A program made the position numbers and the translations under genes. 64,000 bases of DNA from Capillidium heterosporum (lineage: Eukaryota; Entomophthoromycota; Entomophthoromycetes; Entomophthorales; Capillidiaceae): the NCBI GenBank assembly GCA_016630905.1, contig WBMQ01000013.1, positions 930,001 to 994,000 of the forward strand. The letters run 5' to 3'. The notes under the pieces were generated by a model. The model saw nothing but the letters and a program-made list of their open reading frames with translations, had not been told where the DNA came from and did no database searches. Each line of letters begins with the position of its first letter. The first letter of the stretch is position 1. This document shows, piece after piece, positions 51,296 through 63,016 of the stretch.

Positions 51296-52027
51296 TTCCT
51301 TTTCAATTCTTTTACCACCACTTTTTAACCATTTTTGATGCCATGTTATTCAACATAAGGCTCCTGTAAAACACATAAATCTTTATATATTTTAAGCGAA
51401 AGCTCGATGTATCTTGATATTTTTGAATTAGGTAGTATTCTGACTTGAGATTCAAGGTATATTTAAAAGCTGCATACTGAAAATGGTGTACAGTTTATAG
51501 CTTAAGAATCCAACAGTATTTTCCATGGAAAAGTTTAGCCATGTATCGGATATCTTAGAATGTGCTAATTTAGGGAAAGTAGATGTGGTAGCACAAAAGT
51601 ATTGTAATAGCAAATGAATTGATTCATATACCAGTATAAATATTAGTTTTATAATTATGTTTTACTTTTATGAGCTACAAATCTGACATTTAACATAGTT
51701 AGTGAATACACAATAATATAGCATATTCATCTTCTCAAGGTTTAAGCTATAGTGGATTAACATGAAGTTCTTGATCCTATATGTAAGCTGTCACAACAAA
51801 TACTCGACAGGTAACGAAAAAAGCTGTTACAAATATAGTCAGCTAAAGCATACAGGGATAAACCGGTAGACAAAGCAATGCATATTAGCAGTCTTTATTA
51901 AAAAAGAGAAATATAAAGACGATATAGTGAGTACTGAACGACATATAGCCCAGTAGTACTCTATAATTTTATAACGAAATCGAAGATGCCTGGGTAAGTA
52001 AAGATAGAAAACTTGAGAAAAGTAAAA
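51296..52027. other. Convergent intergenic region
   Basis: AT-rich DNA between GID5 and PAP1 stop codons; nothing further recognised. Confidence 0.5.
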
Positions 52028-53818
52028 TTAAATAGCACGCATCCTTCGGCGCTTCCCTTGAGGCGAGCCTAAGTCGGGAGTATGCCCGTTGGAAATAACT
52101 TTGTTAGTTCGCCTTCTAGCACCATCGTTCAGTACGTGAACAGGGATATACTTGGGAGCGATAATGTTGAAGAGACACTCGGACTCCTCAGTGATGCCAA
52201 GCCCCGATTTCTTGAGTAAAGCGTTGAAGTCTTGGATATGCTGTTGAATGTCGTCGGACTTTAACAATGCTTCACCAGTTACACCGTCAGCCAACTTTAA
52301 GCCGATGTAGAAGCTGGTCGCATAAAATACTTTGTAGAACTTGGCACCAGGACTGTCTAAACCAATGTCGGTAAACCCACTAAGAGCTGAGCGGTACTCC
52401 AATTCAGTCTCACATTTATTGGTAGTCGTAAAGGATTTGGTGAATATTTGGGCAAACTCGATGTCCTTGTGAGCACTGAGGGTGAGCAGGAACTTGCGCA
52501 GCTTGGATTCAACGTTGCCGACAAACTGCAGATGCTTGTCCTCAGACTCAGTAACAGCCAAAGCTTGTAGGTAACACTGGTGCATCTTGAAGAAGGGAAC
52601 TTTGGACAGAAGAGTCGACCACTCCTTCTCACCCTTCATGATGGAGTCAACCATGTTGGCTCCACGCGTAAACTCGGCCATTATCAATCCCTGGTTCATC
52701 TGGGTGACGTTGTGGGTAGAGCACATGGCAGGGAAGGCTGGGGTTATAATGGGCATCAGGTGTGATTGGTCGGACTTGTGCTTGTAGGGGTCCCATTCAG
52801 CAACTTTGAGATCGGCATAGTCGATTTCTCTGAGCAAAACGGGGTAAGGCCAATGCCACTTGGACCAGGTGTTGAAGAACTCTTTGATGATGGTGGAAGC
52901 AACCGCTGTTGGGTAACGTTGGCAGACCCGTGCCACAAGTAAAGCCCACGCGACTCCACCAAAGTATCCAAAAGTATTCGAGTAGACGTTGCGGCGCTTA
53001 GCCCACAATTTGATAAATCGAAGTGCAATTTGGAAGGTCTCAGGATGGGGGACGAGGTTGAGGATCTCTTTAGCTACCCTAAAACCGTTTATACTACGAA
53101 GAATGGAAGGGTCGAGGCTAGCTAGGTAAGTTATCTCTAATTTCGTCAAGTCAAAATCAACGGAAGGAAGCTCCAAGTTAGCAAAAACCAAATCGATGGC
53201 AACGTTAGAAAACTTGAGCTTGATGACAGGGACCATAGCGTCAGGAATTGATAGAGCTTCTTGGATCATAGGAGACTCTGTCAGTACGCTGTAAAAACCG
53301 GTAAAGAAATCAACTTTGGAGATGTGGACTGGGCATACACAGAGAACGTCGATATCAGCACTTGGGAAGTGAGCACCATAAGTGTAGGAACCAAAAGGGA
53401 AAATGTTGCCAGAGGAAAGCTTGATGTCGTCGGCTTCTAAATCCTGTTCAGCCGATAATTTCTTGACGAAAGCTTTGAGCATATTTCGTAATTTTGCTAA
53501 TACGTCCTCGCGATGCTTGGTCTCCTCAATAGTCTCAAGAGTACCCTCTTTCTTCAGCGTCTCCAAAAGACTTTCGGTGGCTTGCAGCTCTTCGTTGGTA
53601 GGGGCGTTGAAATGTTTGGGTCCGGAAACTCCATGCTTGGGATCAAATGAATACTCGGAGTCGGGGGGCTTCGCTACTATACCGTTGTTCACAACATCAT
53701 TTCCAGAATCCAAACTGTTTTCGACGTCTTCGTTGTAAGCATCCATCTCGTACTCATCTGCGTCACGATACAGGGCCTTGGGGTAGATATGAGAAGGGGC
53801 CATTAATTTGTCACTCAT
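52028..53818 (-). CDS. PAP1: Poly(A) polymerase
   Basis: The nuclear polymerase that adds poly(A) tails after mRNA cleavage. A single uninterrupted exon of 596 residues (yeast Pap1 568) contrasts with the intron-rich neighbours. The nucleotidyltransferase signature FPFGSYTYGAHFPSADIDVL carries the first two catalytic Asp residues (DID), and VAIDLVFANL the third. NGFRVAKEIL and IKLWAKRRNVYSNTFGYFGG form the nucleotide-binding central domain, which continues into WKWHWPYPVLL-like sequence (here WSKWHWPYPVLL) and MPIITPAFPAMCSTHNV. The RNA-binding domain follows (residues ~360-500). The C-terminus is basic (GKRRRMRAI), a likely nuclear localisation signal. The start ATG is first in frame; the family-conserved part begins about 50 residues in. 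No irregularity. Confidence 0.97.
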   Translation of the reverse strand: MSDKLMAPSHIYPKALYRDADEYEMDAYNEDVENSLDSGNDVVNNGIVAKPPDSEYSFDPKHGVSGPKHFNAPTNEELQATESLLETLKKEGTLETIEETKHREDVLAKLRNMLKAFVKKLSAEQDLEADDIKLSSGNIFPFGSYTYGAHFPSADIDVLCVCPVHISKVDFFTGFYSVLTESPMIQEALSIPDAMVPVIKLKFSNVAIDLVFANLELPSVDFDLTKLEITYLASLDPSILRSINGFRVAKEILNLVPHPETFQIALRFIKLWAKRRNVYSNTFGYFGGVAWALLVARVCQRYPTAVASTIIKEFFNTWSKWHWPYPVLLREIDYADLKVAEWDPYKHKSDQSHLMPIITPAFPAMCSTHNVTQMNQGLIMAEFTRGANMVDSIMKGEKEWSTLLSKVPFFKMHQCYLQALAVTESEDKHLQFVGNVESKLRKFLLTLSAHKDIEFAQIFTKSFTTTNKCETELEYRSALSGFTDIGLDSPGAKFYKVFYATSFYIGLKLADGVTGEALLKSDDIQQHIQDFNALLKKSGLGITEESECLFNIIAPKYIPVHVLNDGARRRTNKVISNGHTPDLGSPQGKRRRMRAI

Positions 53819-54467
53819 TTATTCTATAGTCTGGGAAGGCGCTAATGTTTTAGTTGGGCTTTTAAATTTGAGTTTCCATCCCTAGCTAATCATCTGATGG
53901 ATTTCGTTTTTTGGCAAACTATTTATAATTACAACGTCAAATCAAATGTGACTTGGGGTTCCATTCAGCCAATTGCCAATGGAGCTTTGACTATGTAAAT
54001 GATGCCAATTGACTGAACTCCCTTCTAAGTTGTCAATTTAAGCGCTTTATCAAAGTTTTGACAAAGTGTATCAAATCAACGTCAACAGATTCTTTGGTTA
54101 AAAATGTAATGTAAAATGTCTAATAGATTTACAGATGAACCAGGAACGGATTAGTAATTTGTAGAATCTGAACTGGGTCACCCCCTTTGAACGGCCTTGA
54201 TGATAGGGACATAGCCTCTAAACTTGTATGTCTAGAAGGCCAAATAAAAGAGGAGAATAGGATTGAGTTGCTATAGAGCGTTTAAGAATAGAGTACCATC
54301 AAATATATTGGTGGCTTCTAAAGAATGTTGTGCCAATTTGAATCTTCTAATTATACGAAATTATACTCTAGTATTGTGCAAAGTAAACTATGAAATATAT
54401 GCCAACTATCAGGGTGGAAAAGCTTTATTAAATAAACGGCAAACATTTTAAATTGGATATACATAGA
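53819..54467. other. Intergenic region, no gene seen
   Basis: About 650 bases between PAP1 (5' side) and the RFWD3-like gene (3' side); nothing recognised. Confidence 0.5.
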
Positions 54468-56706
54468 TTAGTCAAGTATTTGGTAGATATGGAGGTGGTA
54501 TGAAGCAAGCGCCAGCATATACCTCCTACCGTTATGACCGTAGGCCTCTATGAAGTCGAGTACCGGTTCAAGAGGCCTTAAATCATCATAGTCTCCAGCT
54601 GGTACCTTGAGGTGCTTGACTTCAGGAAGGTCGTTGTCATTACAACCGTTAGGGTATAACAACAATATCTAAATAGTAATTTATCGCTTAGCAAAGAATA
54701 TGTAGATAAAGCTACCTTATCAGCTACTTCAGAATCCCTCGATAGGAATACTAGCTTGTCTCTAAAACTGTTGAATATTGTTGGACGTGCTAACGACTTT
54801 TCGTATTTGTTATACTCAAAATCTAGAAATAGATTGGGTAGGATCGCTTCCGAAGAAAAGGAATTGTGGCTCAAATCGATAGACCTGTAAATAGTTGTCC
54901 TATTGAGGTGACGGATACCAATGAGGGCTCTCTGTTTAACTACGCGTAGGTGGAATATCGTATCGTTAGGTGAATCCTTACTTATAATGGGAACCCTGCT
55001 AGTTCTAAAAACGTTGAAGCTCGGGAACCAAAAGAAAATTCCGTGGTAATTTGCTCCGATATAGCCATCTAAAGCAGGCAAGTAGTACAGCGAGTGTACG
55101 GGTGACCCAGTTATCTGCGACTTATCACTGTGAACTGTGCCAGGAGTGTCAATGCTGTTGATGTCAAACTCTACAATCCGTCCACCAGTGATCCCAAAAA
55201 GTATTTTGTCCGGGTTCGTCGGGATGAAAGCACAGGACCAACCAGATCCAGGGAGTTTAAAGGTAGAGATGACGTTCATTTGCTTCAAAGAAAAAAGTTT
55301 GGCTGTACTGTCGGCTGAAACAGAAACTAAAATCGGATTGGCGCCTTCTATAACTTTCAAATCACGAATGGTACCATCATGTAGCTGGTGGATGTTTTCC
55401 AAATTCTGTTCGAATAGTGAGAATATGGAAACCCCAAATGTGTTGTCACCTAGCTTGCGTGCTACGATAGTGAGTTTTAACGAAGCGCAAAAGGTAACAA
55501 TGTTAGCAGTGTTGCCCTATAGGTTAGTTAGGTTTAGTTACATGATAAAAAGTACTGTACTCTAACGCCTAATTTGATGGTGCCGATATGTAAAAATGAA
55601 CCACATTGGTCATCTTTGTTTCGAATATTCTTTTTCAAAATATCATACTCCCTAAAATCAATTTAAAGTGTTAGTGCTCATGGTCAAGTTGGATATATAT
55701 TACTTTTTCAATTCATACAATTCGGTTCGCATTCTATTTAACTCTATCTAATATAAAATAACTATTAATGCAAAACAATACGAATACTTACATCCTTGAA
55801 CTGGCTTTCTACTTTAATATCGTTATACTTCTTTATATATGCGAGCTTATCGTTTTCTGCTTTAAGCTTCTCTCTTTTCAATTCTTCCATCTCCGCATTG
55901 TCGGATATCTTCAAACTCGTACAGTACAACTTTCGAATATCACTTAATCTAAACTTTCCCGTCCTAAAATTGACATAAGTCCCTTTATGTGCTATATAAA
56001 CTTACGTGCAGGTGGGACATCGTGCAAACCCTGAACTACGGGGAGATTTTTCATGCCATGTTTCAATACATCTAAGCTGTTTAGAATAAATTTTTGTAAA
56101 AGCCTACCTCCTACCAAACAAATGACCGCAGGGTAGTGATACTAATTCATGTTTCCCAGCACTCGTTATATCTTCGAAACATATGTTACAAGTGTTGCCT
56201 TCGATTATCGAACTTTCTTTTTCAATCTCAATACGCTAATAGCATTCGCTTTGAATTTCTTTTAAAATAAAACTTACTTCCTTTTTCTTGCTTGGTTTAA
56301 AATCTTTGTCATCGCTGTTAAATGATATATCGACAAAATCCGCCTCTCTAGGTCCTTGATATAAAAAATAAGAATAAAAATTTCATGTAAATTTAATATT
56401 TACTTGAAGAGCTAGTTCGCATGTTCCGATAGATCTCAGAAAGTACATTAGCTAAAAATACTTAATTTAAATTTTATAAAAGGTTTACAATTTGAGTCTA
56501 AAGATTGGTTATCATTCATCTGATGACTCTGAACTTGATTCATTTAAAATTAGTACTGTTGTTTATAATTTGTTGAAAAGTAAACTACCTATAGAACTGG
56601 TATGGTCGGAATGAATTGAAGCTGAAGTATTACTAGACTCTTGAGAACTGGCAAGATATATAGTATCTTCTATAGCATTGCTGTTGCTACCTACTGTTTC
56701 AGACAT
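54468..56706 (-). CDS. RFWD3-like RING and WD40 E3 ubiquitin ligase
   Basis: RFWD3 ubiquitylates RPA and RAD51 at stalled replication forks and interstrand crosslinks. The order here is the same: a Ser/Glu-rich N-terminus, a RING (CNICFEDI...[17 protein letters not shown]...CPTC), a coiled coil ([20 protein letters not shown]) and a WD40-like propeller ([58 protein letters not shown]). The propeller occupies the two last exons, 54716-55516 and 54468-54668; the C-terminus is [15 protein letters not shown] exons join without frame trouble if the donor AG-GTAGGC and the acceptor before TGTATTGAA are used. The first exons (56400-56706) are less certain: I take the ATG at 56706 ahead of [15 protein letters not shown]. 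Function is inferred from architecture. Confidence 0.8.
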
Positions 56707-57516
56707 CTTTGTTACCAAAGGAAAACATAGGTGGAGGACTTTGAAGAGTAAAGGAAAGCCAGATTGATCAAATTCTGAGATGATGCCTAAATTTTCTGTC
56801 AAATTAGATGTCTGATGTTTTGGCGTATTGGTATTCTCGTCAATGAAAACCAATCAGAGAATGCTCCAAAAGCCAATTATATCGGCCTGTCCAAAGCTCT
56901 TATCACCTTATAGTCCTAGTATGTGTAAATTAAAGCGTAGTCCAAATTCCATAAAGCTATAAAATCAAGTATTCTTTTACTATTGAATAGGGCTTTGGAT
57001 AATAAAAGTATAAATAGGCTACTATATGAAACTTCTATCAATGTCTTTTGCTTCTAAATCATATATAATGTACATATACCTCTAAACATAGTATGTTTGT
57101 ATATATGTATTAGTTGCAGCAAATTTCTATTTGATTTTAGCTTATATATGGGGCCAATCATATAAACTATAATGTTAGTCTAACTTTTGATCTTTGGCAT
57201 TCAATATATAATAGATATGCTGCCTTATGGGTTCAAGACCTACAAGTGCCTCTATCAACTGTAGCATGTAGTTTAAAATCAAATTATATAGGATCTGCTT
57301 TTATAGGGCAGGAAATAGTGTAACTAGCAATAAGTCTATATCTTGAAAAGCCAAGGTCTAAACAATATATTTCTCGTTCAATTATTCACAATAACATCTG
57401 CCTCAGAAAAGCTAAAGTATAGAAATCATAACTATAAAAATATGAATATAGGCTCATCAAATAGCACTATGAAAAGTTAGGTACAGTTGTCAAATTTTAT
57501 TATCTAGCCGATAAAT
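56707..57516. other. Intergenic region, no gene seen
   Basis: AT-rich DNA about 0.8 kb long. A minus-strand frame extends upstream of the RFWD3-like start to 56853 and may be 5' leader or extra coding sequence. Nothing else is recognised. Confidence 0.45.
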
Positions 57517-59820
57517 TTAGTTGACTAATTTGTTAATCATGACACTAGAATTCTTAAGGCCATCCATATCTAAATGAAAGCTTCCATCGGGATCAAAGTA
57601 TACACTATCATCAACAAATGCAATTTGCTCCTGCAAGTTCAAGTTCCTAGAAGGACACTTTGTCACATCGACCGTATCTTTAGTATTGCAGTCTAACGAA
57701 GGTAGCTCCGATTTAAACTTACAGATATACCCATTCAGAGTCTTGGCCCAACACTCAGGAGTCTTTGGCGAGCCCAGTACAACGAACCCTCTATTTTCAT
57801 AGAAGCATCGATCACCCGGTTTAGGACAGAGTCTTCTCAACTTATCTTTGGCTTCTTTATCTAAAGCCTCCTCTGGCTTGAGTATAGTACAATTTTTGTG
57901 GATATTGAGGCCATCATGTTTGCATTTCCCACCCGATTCGAACTTGAACTTGCAGATGTATCGGTTGTTTTCTTCGTACCAGCAGTCAGGAGCGTTTGAG
58001 TCATTGGCTTCGTACTCCAAGTTACGTTCGTACAGACACTTGTCGTAGTACTTGGGGCAAGGTGGAGGTGGTTTCTCGCGGTCGCATTTGGTGATGTCGA
58101 TCTGATCAAAGTCGCACTCCTTGCTACCTTTAACCCTGCCTGAACATTCAAAGTAGTTGTTGCGTCGACGCCAGCATGGCGGTGCAAAGAAGTCGTGTAA
58201 GGTATAGGTACGTCTACTTTTACATACGTCGTTGTACTTGGGACAAGGTGGTTTGAACTTGCAGGTACCGATATCTTTGGCAGAAGGTGGACATGAGCCG
58301 CCTACCTCGTTCTTGTACCTACAAATGAATCCAGTCGATGTCTTAGCCCAACATTCGGGGACGTATTTGTCGGATACCTTGTAAGCCTTAGCCTTGTTGT
58401 TACATTCGTCGTCGGCTTCGGGACAGATTGGGAGGGGAGGTGGGATCTTAGGCGGCGCCTCCTCCAGCTTGCAAGTAGCCAAGTCGGTCGAGCCTTTAGG
58501 GCATTGGCCTTTAAGTTCAGTCTTGTACTTGCAGAAGAAACCTTTGGCACTTCGAATCCAACATTCAGGAACATCGACCGCGTTAGCGTTGAATATGGCC
58601 TGCTTGTTGTAGAAGCAACGGTCCTGCAGCTTGGGACAGTTCTCCTTGGGCTTGACTATGTTCTTGCAGGTCGTCGTATCCAAAGTTATCAAGGGGCAAT
58701 TCCCGCCTAGCTCCCGTTTGTAACGGCAGACGTAGCCATTTTGTGTCTTGACCCAACATTCGGGAGATCCCCTAGTCCCAATATCGAACTGTAACTTTTG
58801 GGCGTACAGGCATTTGATGCTCTGAGTTGGGCATTTATTCTTGGAATCGATTGGTGAGATGACGTTGGGTCGACATGGCGTGGTATCGATGGTACCGGCT
58901 GGACATCGCCCTGAAAGGTCGCGCTTGTACTTGCATGCGAACCCGTCCTTGGTCTCTACCCAACATTCGGGTGGGTTCTGGTCGCTCAAGGTAAACTTGG
59001 ATGTCTTGGAGTAAGTGCATAAGATATCTAACTTGGGGCAGTAAGAAGGTATGTTACTAACCGGTTCGACTGGTCCAGGTGTACCGCTGGATTGACAAGT
59101 CACTACATCTATGTAACCGGCTTGACACTTTCCGTTCTCCTTGATCTCGCAGATCCAGTCCTTTCCATTTGATTTCCAACATTTGGGCCCTTTAGGCGTA
59201 TCGATCTTGACCTGCAGATTGCCATCAAAGTTGCAGATGTCGTTGTTGGTAGGGCATTTCAGCTCAGCCTTTTGCTCCTCCTCCTTTTTCTTTATAGTCC
59301 TTGGGCACGTTTTGATATCCATCTCATTCTCCATACATGAAGCTGAAGTTTTCGCTTTGCATTTCCATACTCCGTTCTCTTTGGACCAACATATGGGCGC
59401 CAATTCGTCTTCAAATTCAAAGCGTCTGTTGTTTGACTCGCACTTATCGCCAGAAGTTGGACAGACTAGTTTCGTCTTATCAGGCTGGTCTTGGGAACCC
59501 GGTTTGTAAGCTGGGTAGCCACAGAATCCTACGTGTGAGTAACACTTTGGGCATTCAATCAGTCCTAAATCATCTATGAAGTGACAGTCCCATTTGTTGT
59601 TGACCTTGAGCCAGCATTCAGGACCATAGGGCTGATTCGGTGCATAGCTTATGTTTGCCAACTCGCACCGTGCGTTGAGTTCAGGGCATTCAGGGGCGTT
59701 GGATTTTCCTTTTACGTACCCAAACTTTTTGAAGGCATTGTCCGAATCTATCTCTTGGCAGCCTACTATTCCTAGTAAAGCTACTGCCAAAGTAAGCTTC
59801 ACCTTGTCTAACTTTAGCAT
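57517..59820 (-). CDS. Large secreted protein with ten six-cysteine repeats, family not recognised
   Basis: An intronless 767-residue protein. The N-terminus (LTLAVALLGIVGCQE) is a plausible signal peptide. Then come ten tandem modules of about 60-75 residues, each with the order CP-x4/5-C ... P-x-C-W ... C ... C ... C. Module 5, for example, has CPTQSIKC, SPECWVKTQNGYVC, GGNC and TTTC. Modules 4-7, 9 and 10 are most alike (PECW or PDCW, GF/GY/RY-x-C-[KR]-[YF]-K, then G-x-C, then D-x-x-x-C); modules 1-3 and 8 are more diverged. Linkers are rich in Pro and Lys. The protein ends in an acidic, non-cysteine tail with no GPI or membrane segment. It looks extracellular or wall-bound, perhaps an adhesin or carbohydrate-binding protein, but I do not know the domain and claim no function. 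A TATAAATA box lies 76 bases upstream. Confidence 0.85.
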   Translation of the reverse strand: MLKLDKVKLTLAVALLGIVGCQEIDSDNAFKKFGYVKGKSNAPECPELNARCELANISYAPNQPYGPECWLKVNNKWDCHFIDDLGLIECPKCYSHVGFCGYPAYKPGSQDQPDKTKLVCPTSGDKCESNNRRFEFEDELAPICWSKENGVWKCKAKTSASCMENEMDIKTCPRTIKKKEEEQKAELKCPTNNDICNFDGNLQVKIDTPKGPKCWKSNGKDWICEIKENGKCQAGYIDVVTCQSSGTPGPVEPVSNIPSYCPKLDILCTYSKTSKFTLSDQNPPECWVETKDGFACKYKRDLSGRCPAGTIDTTPCRPNVISPIDSKNKCPTQSIKCLYAQKLQFDIGTRGSPECWVKTQNGYVCRYKRELGGNCPLITLDTTTCKNIVKPKENCPKLQDRCFYNKQAIFNANAVDVPECWIRSAKGFFCKYKTELKGQCPKGSTDLATCKLEEAPPKIPPPLPICPEADDECNNKAKAYKVSDKYVPECWAKTSTGFICRYKNEVGGSCPPSAKDIGTCKFKPPCPKYNDVCKSRRTYTLHDFFAPPCWRRRNNYFECSGRVKGSKECDFDQIDITKCDREKPPPPCPKYYDKCLYERNLEYEANDSNAPDCWYEENNRYICKFKFESGGKCKHDGLNIHKNCTILKPEEALDKEAKDKLRRLCPKPGDRCFYENRGFVVLGSPKTPECWAKTLNGYICKFKSELPSLDCNTKDTVDVTKCPSRNLNLQEQIAFVDDSVYFDPDGSFHLDMDGLKNSSVMINKLVN

Positions 59821-59895
59821 GTCTCGAAGTTTCTAATTAGTGTCTATTGAAAGGTAAAGTATGAAAATTGACAGCTGTTGTAGTACCACCAATAT

Positions 59896-59903
59896 TATTT
59901 ATA
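59896..59903 (-). promoter_or_regulatory. TATA box of the ten-repeat Cys-rich gene
   Basis: TATAAATA on the minus strand, 76 bases upstream of the ATG at 59820; identical to the box of the Cys-rich gene at 4210. Confidence 0.5.
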
Positions 59904-60444
59904 AACCTGGATCGTTGAAAAGGTAAGATCGACTTGGAACTTTTGAGTTAAAGTTATAACTCGATCCTAGGCTATTTCCTTTCCTGTGACTGGGAAATAG
60001 CTTTTTAACGTATTGGGAAATGCATTGTATGATTAAGTAGAGATAAATGTCCCTTCTATAGAAAATATACTGTATTTTAGTGAATTAGAGCATCGATAAA
60101 TAGCATCAATTTTTGATGGATTTCGACAAACTCGTTTCAATATTTGCAAGGGTCGTGCAATTTCCATACAATACTCCAAAGATCTACTAACTTTTACTAA
60201 TTTAAACTGCCAATTCTAGAAAGTAACCAATCCTTTACAAAGATTACAGTAATTTATGCTACAACTACTCAAACTAAACTGTTCCGAACCCATACTTTTA
60301 TAGCGAAACTTTAATCTAGATCTACTCTCTACAAGCTGAAGAAGTTAATCCGCCAATTTACTGAGGAAAGCTTGGGATTATACCTATAATATCAGTCCGC
60401 TTCACTTTTACTTTACTGTTTACAGCTTCATAAAAGTTTCTAAT
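59904..60444. other. Divergent promoter region
   Basis: About 0.5 kb shared 5' region between the Cys-rich gene and taxilin; no other feature recognised. Confidence 0.45.
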
Positions 60445-62328
60445 ATGGGTGCCAACAAAAACAAGGAAAGAAAGGGAATCCGGCCAAGGTATGTAATACA
60501 AATAAATTTAATTTATTTCGATTTTAGTATGTTTCAATTTTCAAAGCATCGTTTGTATTTAATGTTTTATTTGGTTTACGTTCAAAGGATATACATTAAG
60601 CCACCATTCTTTTAAAGCCTACGGAGAATAACAAGGAGGTCGCGGTAGAAGAAACCGACATCAATCAACCTAGCTTGAAAGATCGGCTCAAGAATTTGGA
60701 CTTTGGAATACCTCCCATGGAGAAGGATGAGATTGAGACAGCTCCACTGAGGTTAGAGCCATCAGCCGTTTTATCAGAGTTAATGGCAGCACTTTCAATT
60801 GGCGCCGACTCGAACGACATTGGCGAATACTACAAAGGACATGTCCAACTCAACGCCAGCACCCGAAACAAAATAATCTCAGAGATAAGCGCTAATGGTA
60901 CCGAAGATGGAGACGACTATACATTTACACCTTTACCATTGATACATTCGGAATACAAGCTACAGCCCTTCTTTATGGACCTTTTAGCCAAAACTAAAGA
61001 ATATACAGCAGAGCAATCTTTTGGTACATCTTGACATTTATAGTATACTTATTGAATTCTAGATGCTAACGATTGCAAAGAGCTTCACGACATAACACCA
61101 GCTTCACATGTTGCTTCCGAGCTTACTAACATACTTGAAAACTGTAACAGTGATGAAGAGAGATATAAAACAATATTTACAATTTGTAACGAGCTGGTAA
61201 GAGTATATTTTTAACTTTTGTGCTAAAGTATTCTAGTTAAAAGATGCCATGGAGCTGGAAAAGAACAACATTGAGATGAAATCTAGGCTTACTTTGACAA
61301 CTAGGGAAAGGAACGATATAAAAGCAGAGTTGAAGGGTTTGAAAGTAGCTTATAAGAACCTGGAAACAGTGGGTCGGGAGTTACATAAAGAGAATCAAAA
61401 ACTAATAGTAACTTTGTGATATTTTTACTCTATTTAACCATTACTTATGTTTTTAGGGAGTAATGTATTGGTTGCTGCAACATCTATTGATACTTTTTTA
61501 GATCAAAACCCAAATGGAACGTGATTACGATGCCGGCCTGCCCCGCGAAGCCCACGTTGAAAAGTAAGCATCTTACTTTCCAAAGCTAACTTTCTAGTCT
61601 CAAGCGTAAGATAAAAGCTCTGTGGGAGCAAAATGAACTCAAAGATAAATACATCGACTCCATTATTGAGAGTAGGGATGTTCAAGTCAAAGTTTTGCGA
61701 GCGAAATATAAGATGCAGAAAGAGGCGACCGAACTAGCAGTAGCATCAGTAATTACGCTTTATATACACTTGTAATTCAACCACCTAGGCCAAAAACCTT
61801 AGGATCTTGACCAACAACCAAGCCCAAGTTGAGGAAGGGTTGCGCTCTCAGCTGAAGTACCTCATTGAAAAGAACCAAGAGGCCGAAAGCAAACTCATGG
61901 AGAATAATTCCCAGTTCGACAATTTACGTAAAGAGAACGCAGCTGTAAGCAATTCAGCTTGATCCTCAATAAGCTAACAGTAAAATTTTCATCATTTATA
62001 AAAACAGGCGCGTAAAAAGAAGGAGAAGTTAGAACTGGACAACAACAACTACGTGGAAAAATACAACAAGATGAACGAAAAGACTATGGAGATGGAGTCC
62101 AGGGTAAACTTTGGCTTTAGTACAACTTTGACTAACTATTTGGGTAGCGTGAAAAAGCACAGAAGGAGGCTGATGAAGCGCTTGTCAAATACGCCAGCTT
62201 GGACAACCATTCACGTGAACTCCAGGTATTTTTTGAAAAAAGTAAGGTATTAAAGTTTGTAGAAACAACTTGCCAACGCTGAGAACGAGATCGCTGTTTT
62301 GAAGGCTACTATAGCTCACTATAGGTAA
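60445..62328 (+). CDS. Taxilin-family coiled-coil protein
   Basis: Taxilins are long coiled-coil proteins that bind syntaxins and the nascent-polypeptide complex in vesicle traffic and translation. Ten exons are likely: 60445-60488, 60618-61023, 61063-61196, 61237-61407, 61502-61563, 61598-61748, 61789-61944, 62008-62103, 62148-62225, 62263-62328. The taxilin core is clear: LKVAYKNLETVGRELHKENQ, then KIKALWEQNELKDKYIDSII (counterpart of the EQYELRDKH motif), AKNLRILTNNQAQVEEGLRS and a C-terminal heptad region. Exons 2-10 join in phase. Exon 1 (MGANKNKERKG...) joins exon 2 out of phase by one base: a missing A in its five-A run, or an extra small exon at about 60529-60586, would fix this, so the first 15 residues are uncertain. 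The stop TAA ends at 62328. Confidence 0.82.
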
Positions 62329-63016
62329 AATGGTTTAAAATGTTTCTACTGATTTGAATTAGAAAGTAGCAGTGCTCCACCTAAGTAATTTGACATAGTA
62401 AATTTGGTTTATGGTATAATGTGTATAGGGTTTCAAAATTGAGCATTCTATAGTTTTGTATATATAGTATTGTAGTTTTAAATTGCTATTTTTGGACTAT
62501 ATGTTTATGGTTTCGGCTTTGACTATGTATTAAGATACTCATTTTACTAGTTTATTTATCATAGCTATTTATATCGAGCTTCTTGCTAGCCTATAGCAAT
62601 TTTTATGTGCATGCTATTAGTCTCATTAAGGCACATAAGTTTTCCTTTATATATCGAATCTTATACCCCAGCATTGTAGCTACTATCAAGTATAAATATT
62701 TAAAAGTCTTGCTTGAAACACCATAAAGACAGTTGATCTTAAACCTTAACACTGCAAGATGGTATAATTTATTACTTATAACATTGACCTTTTAAGCTCG
62801 AAATCGACCTCAACCTCACTAGAAACTACTATAGTAAATCGGATAGCCTAAGCTAAATCTTTCAATTCAAATCCTCTTCCCACCAGTTAATTTGGAGTTT
62901 ATCGGCCAAACTCCATATAGCTTTGGATCCTCTGATAATCTAAAAAGTTGCTTGCAAAAAGAACTCAGAATCACAAAGATCCTTTTTCAGAAATTTAGAG
63001 TTCAAAGAACAGAGTT
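62329..63016. other. Intergenic region, no gene seen
   Basis: About 690 bases of AT-rich DNA. A frame opening at 62892 runs into the next gene out of frame and is not supported. Confidence 0.5.

Noticed and set aside
60445-60617. A frame break between exons 1 and 2 of taxilin
   Set aside because: An additional small exon could explain it and the first residues are not conserved, so the evidence is too weak to count.
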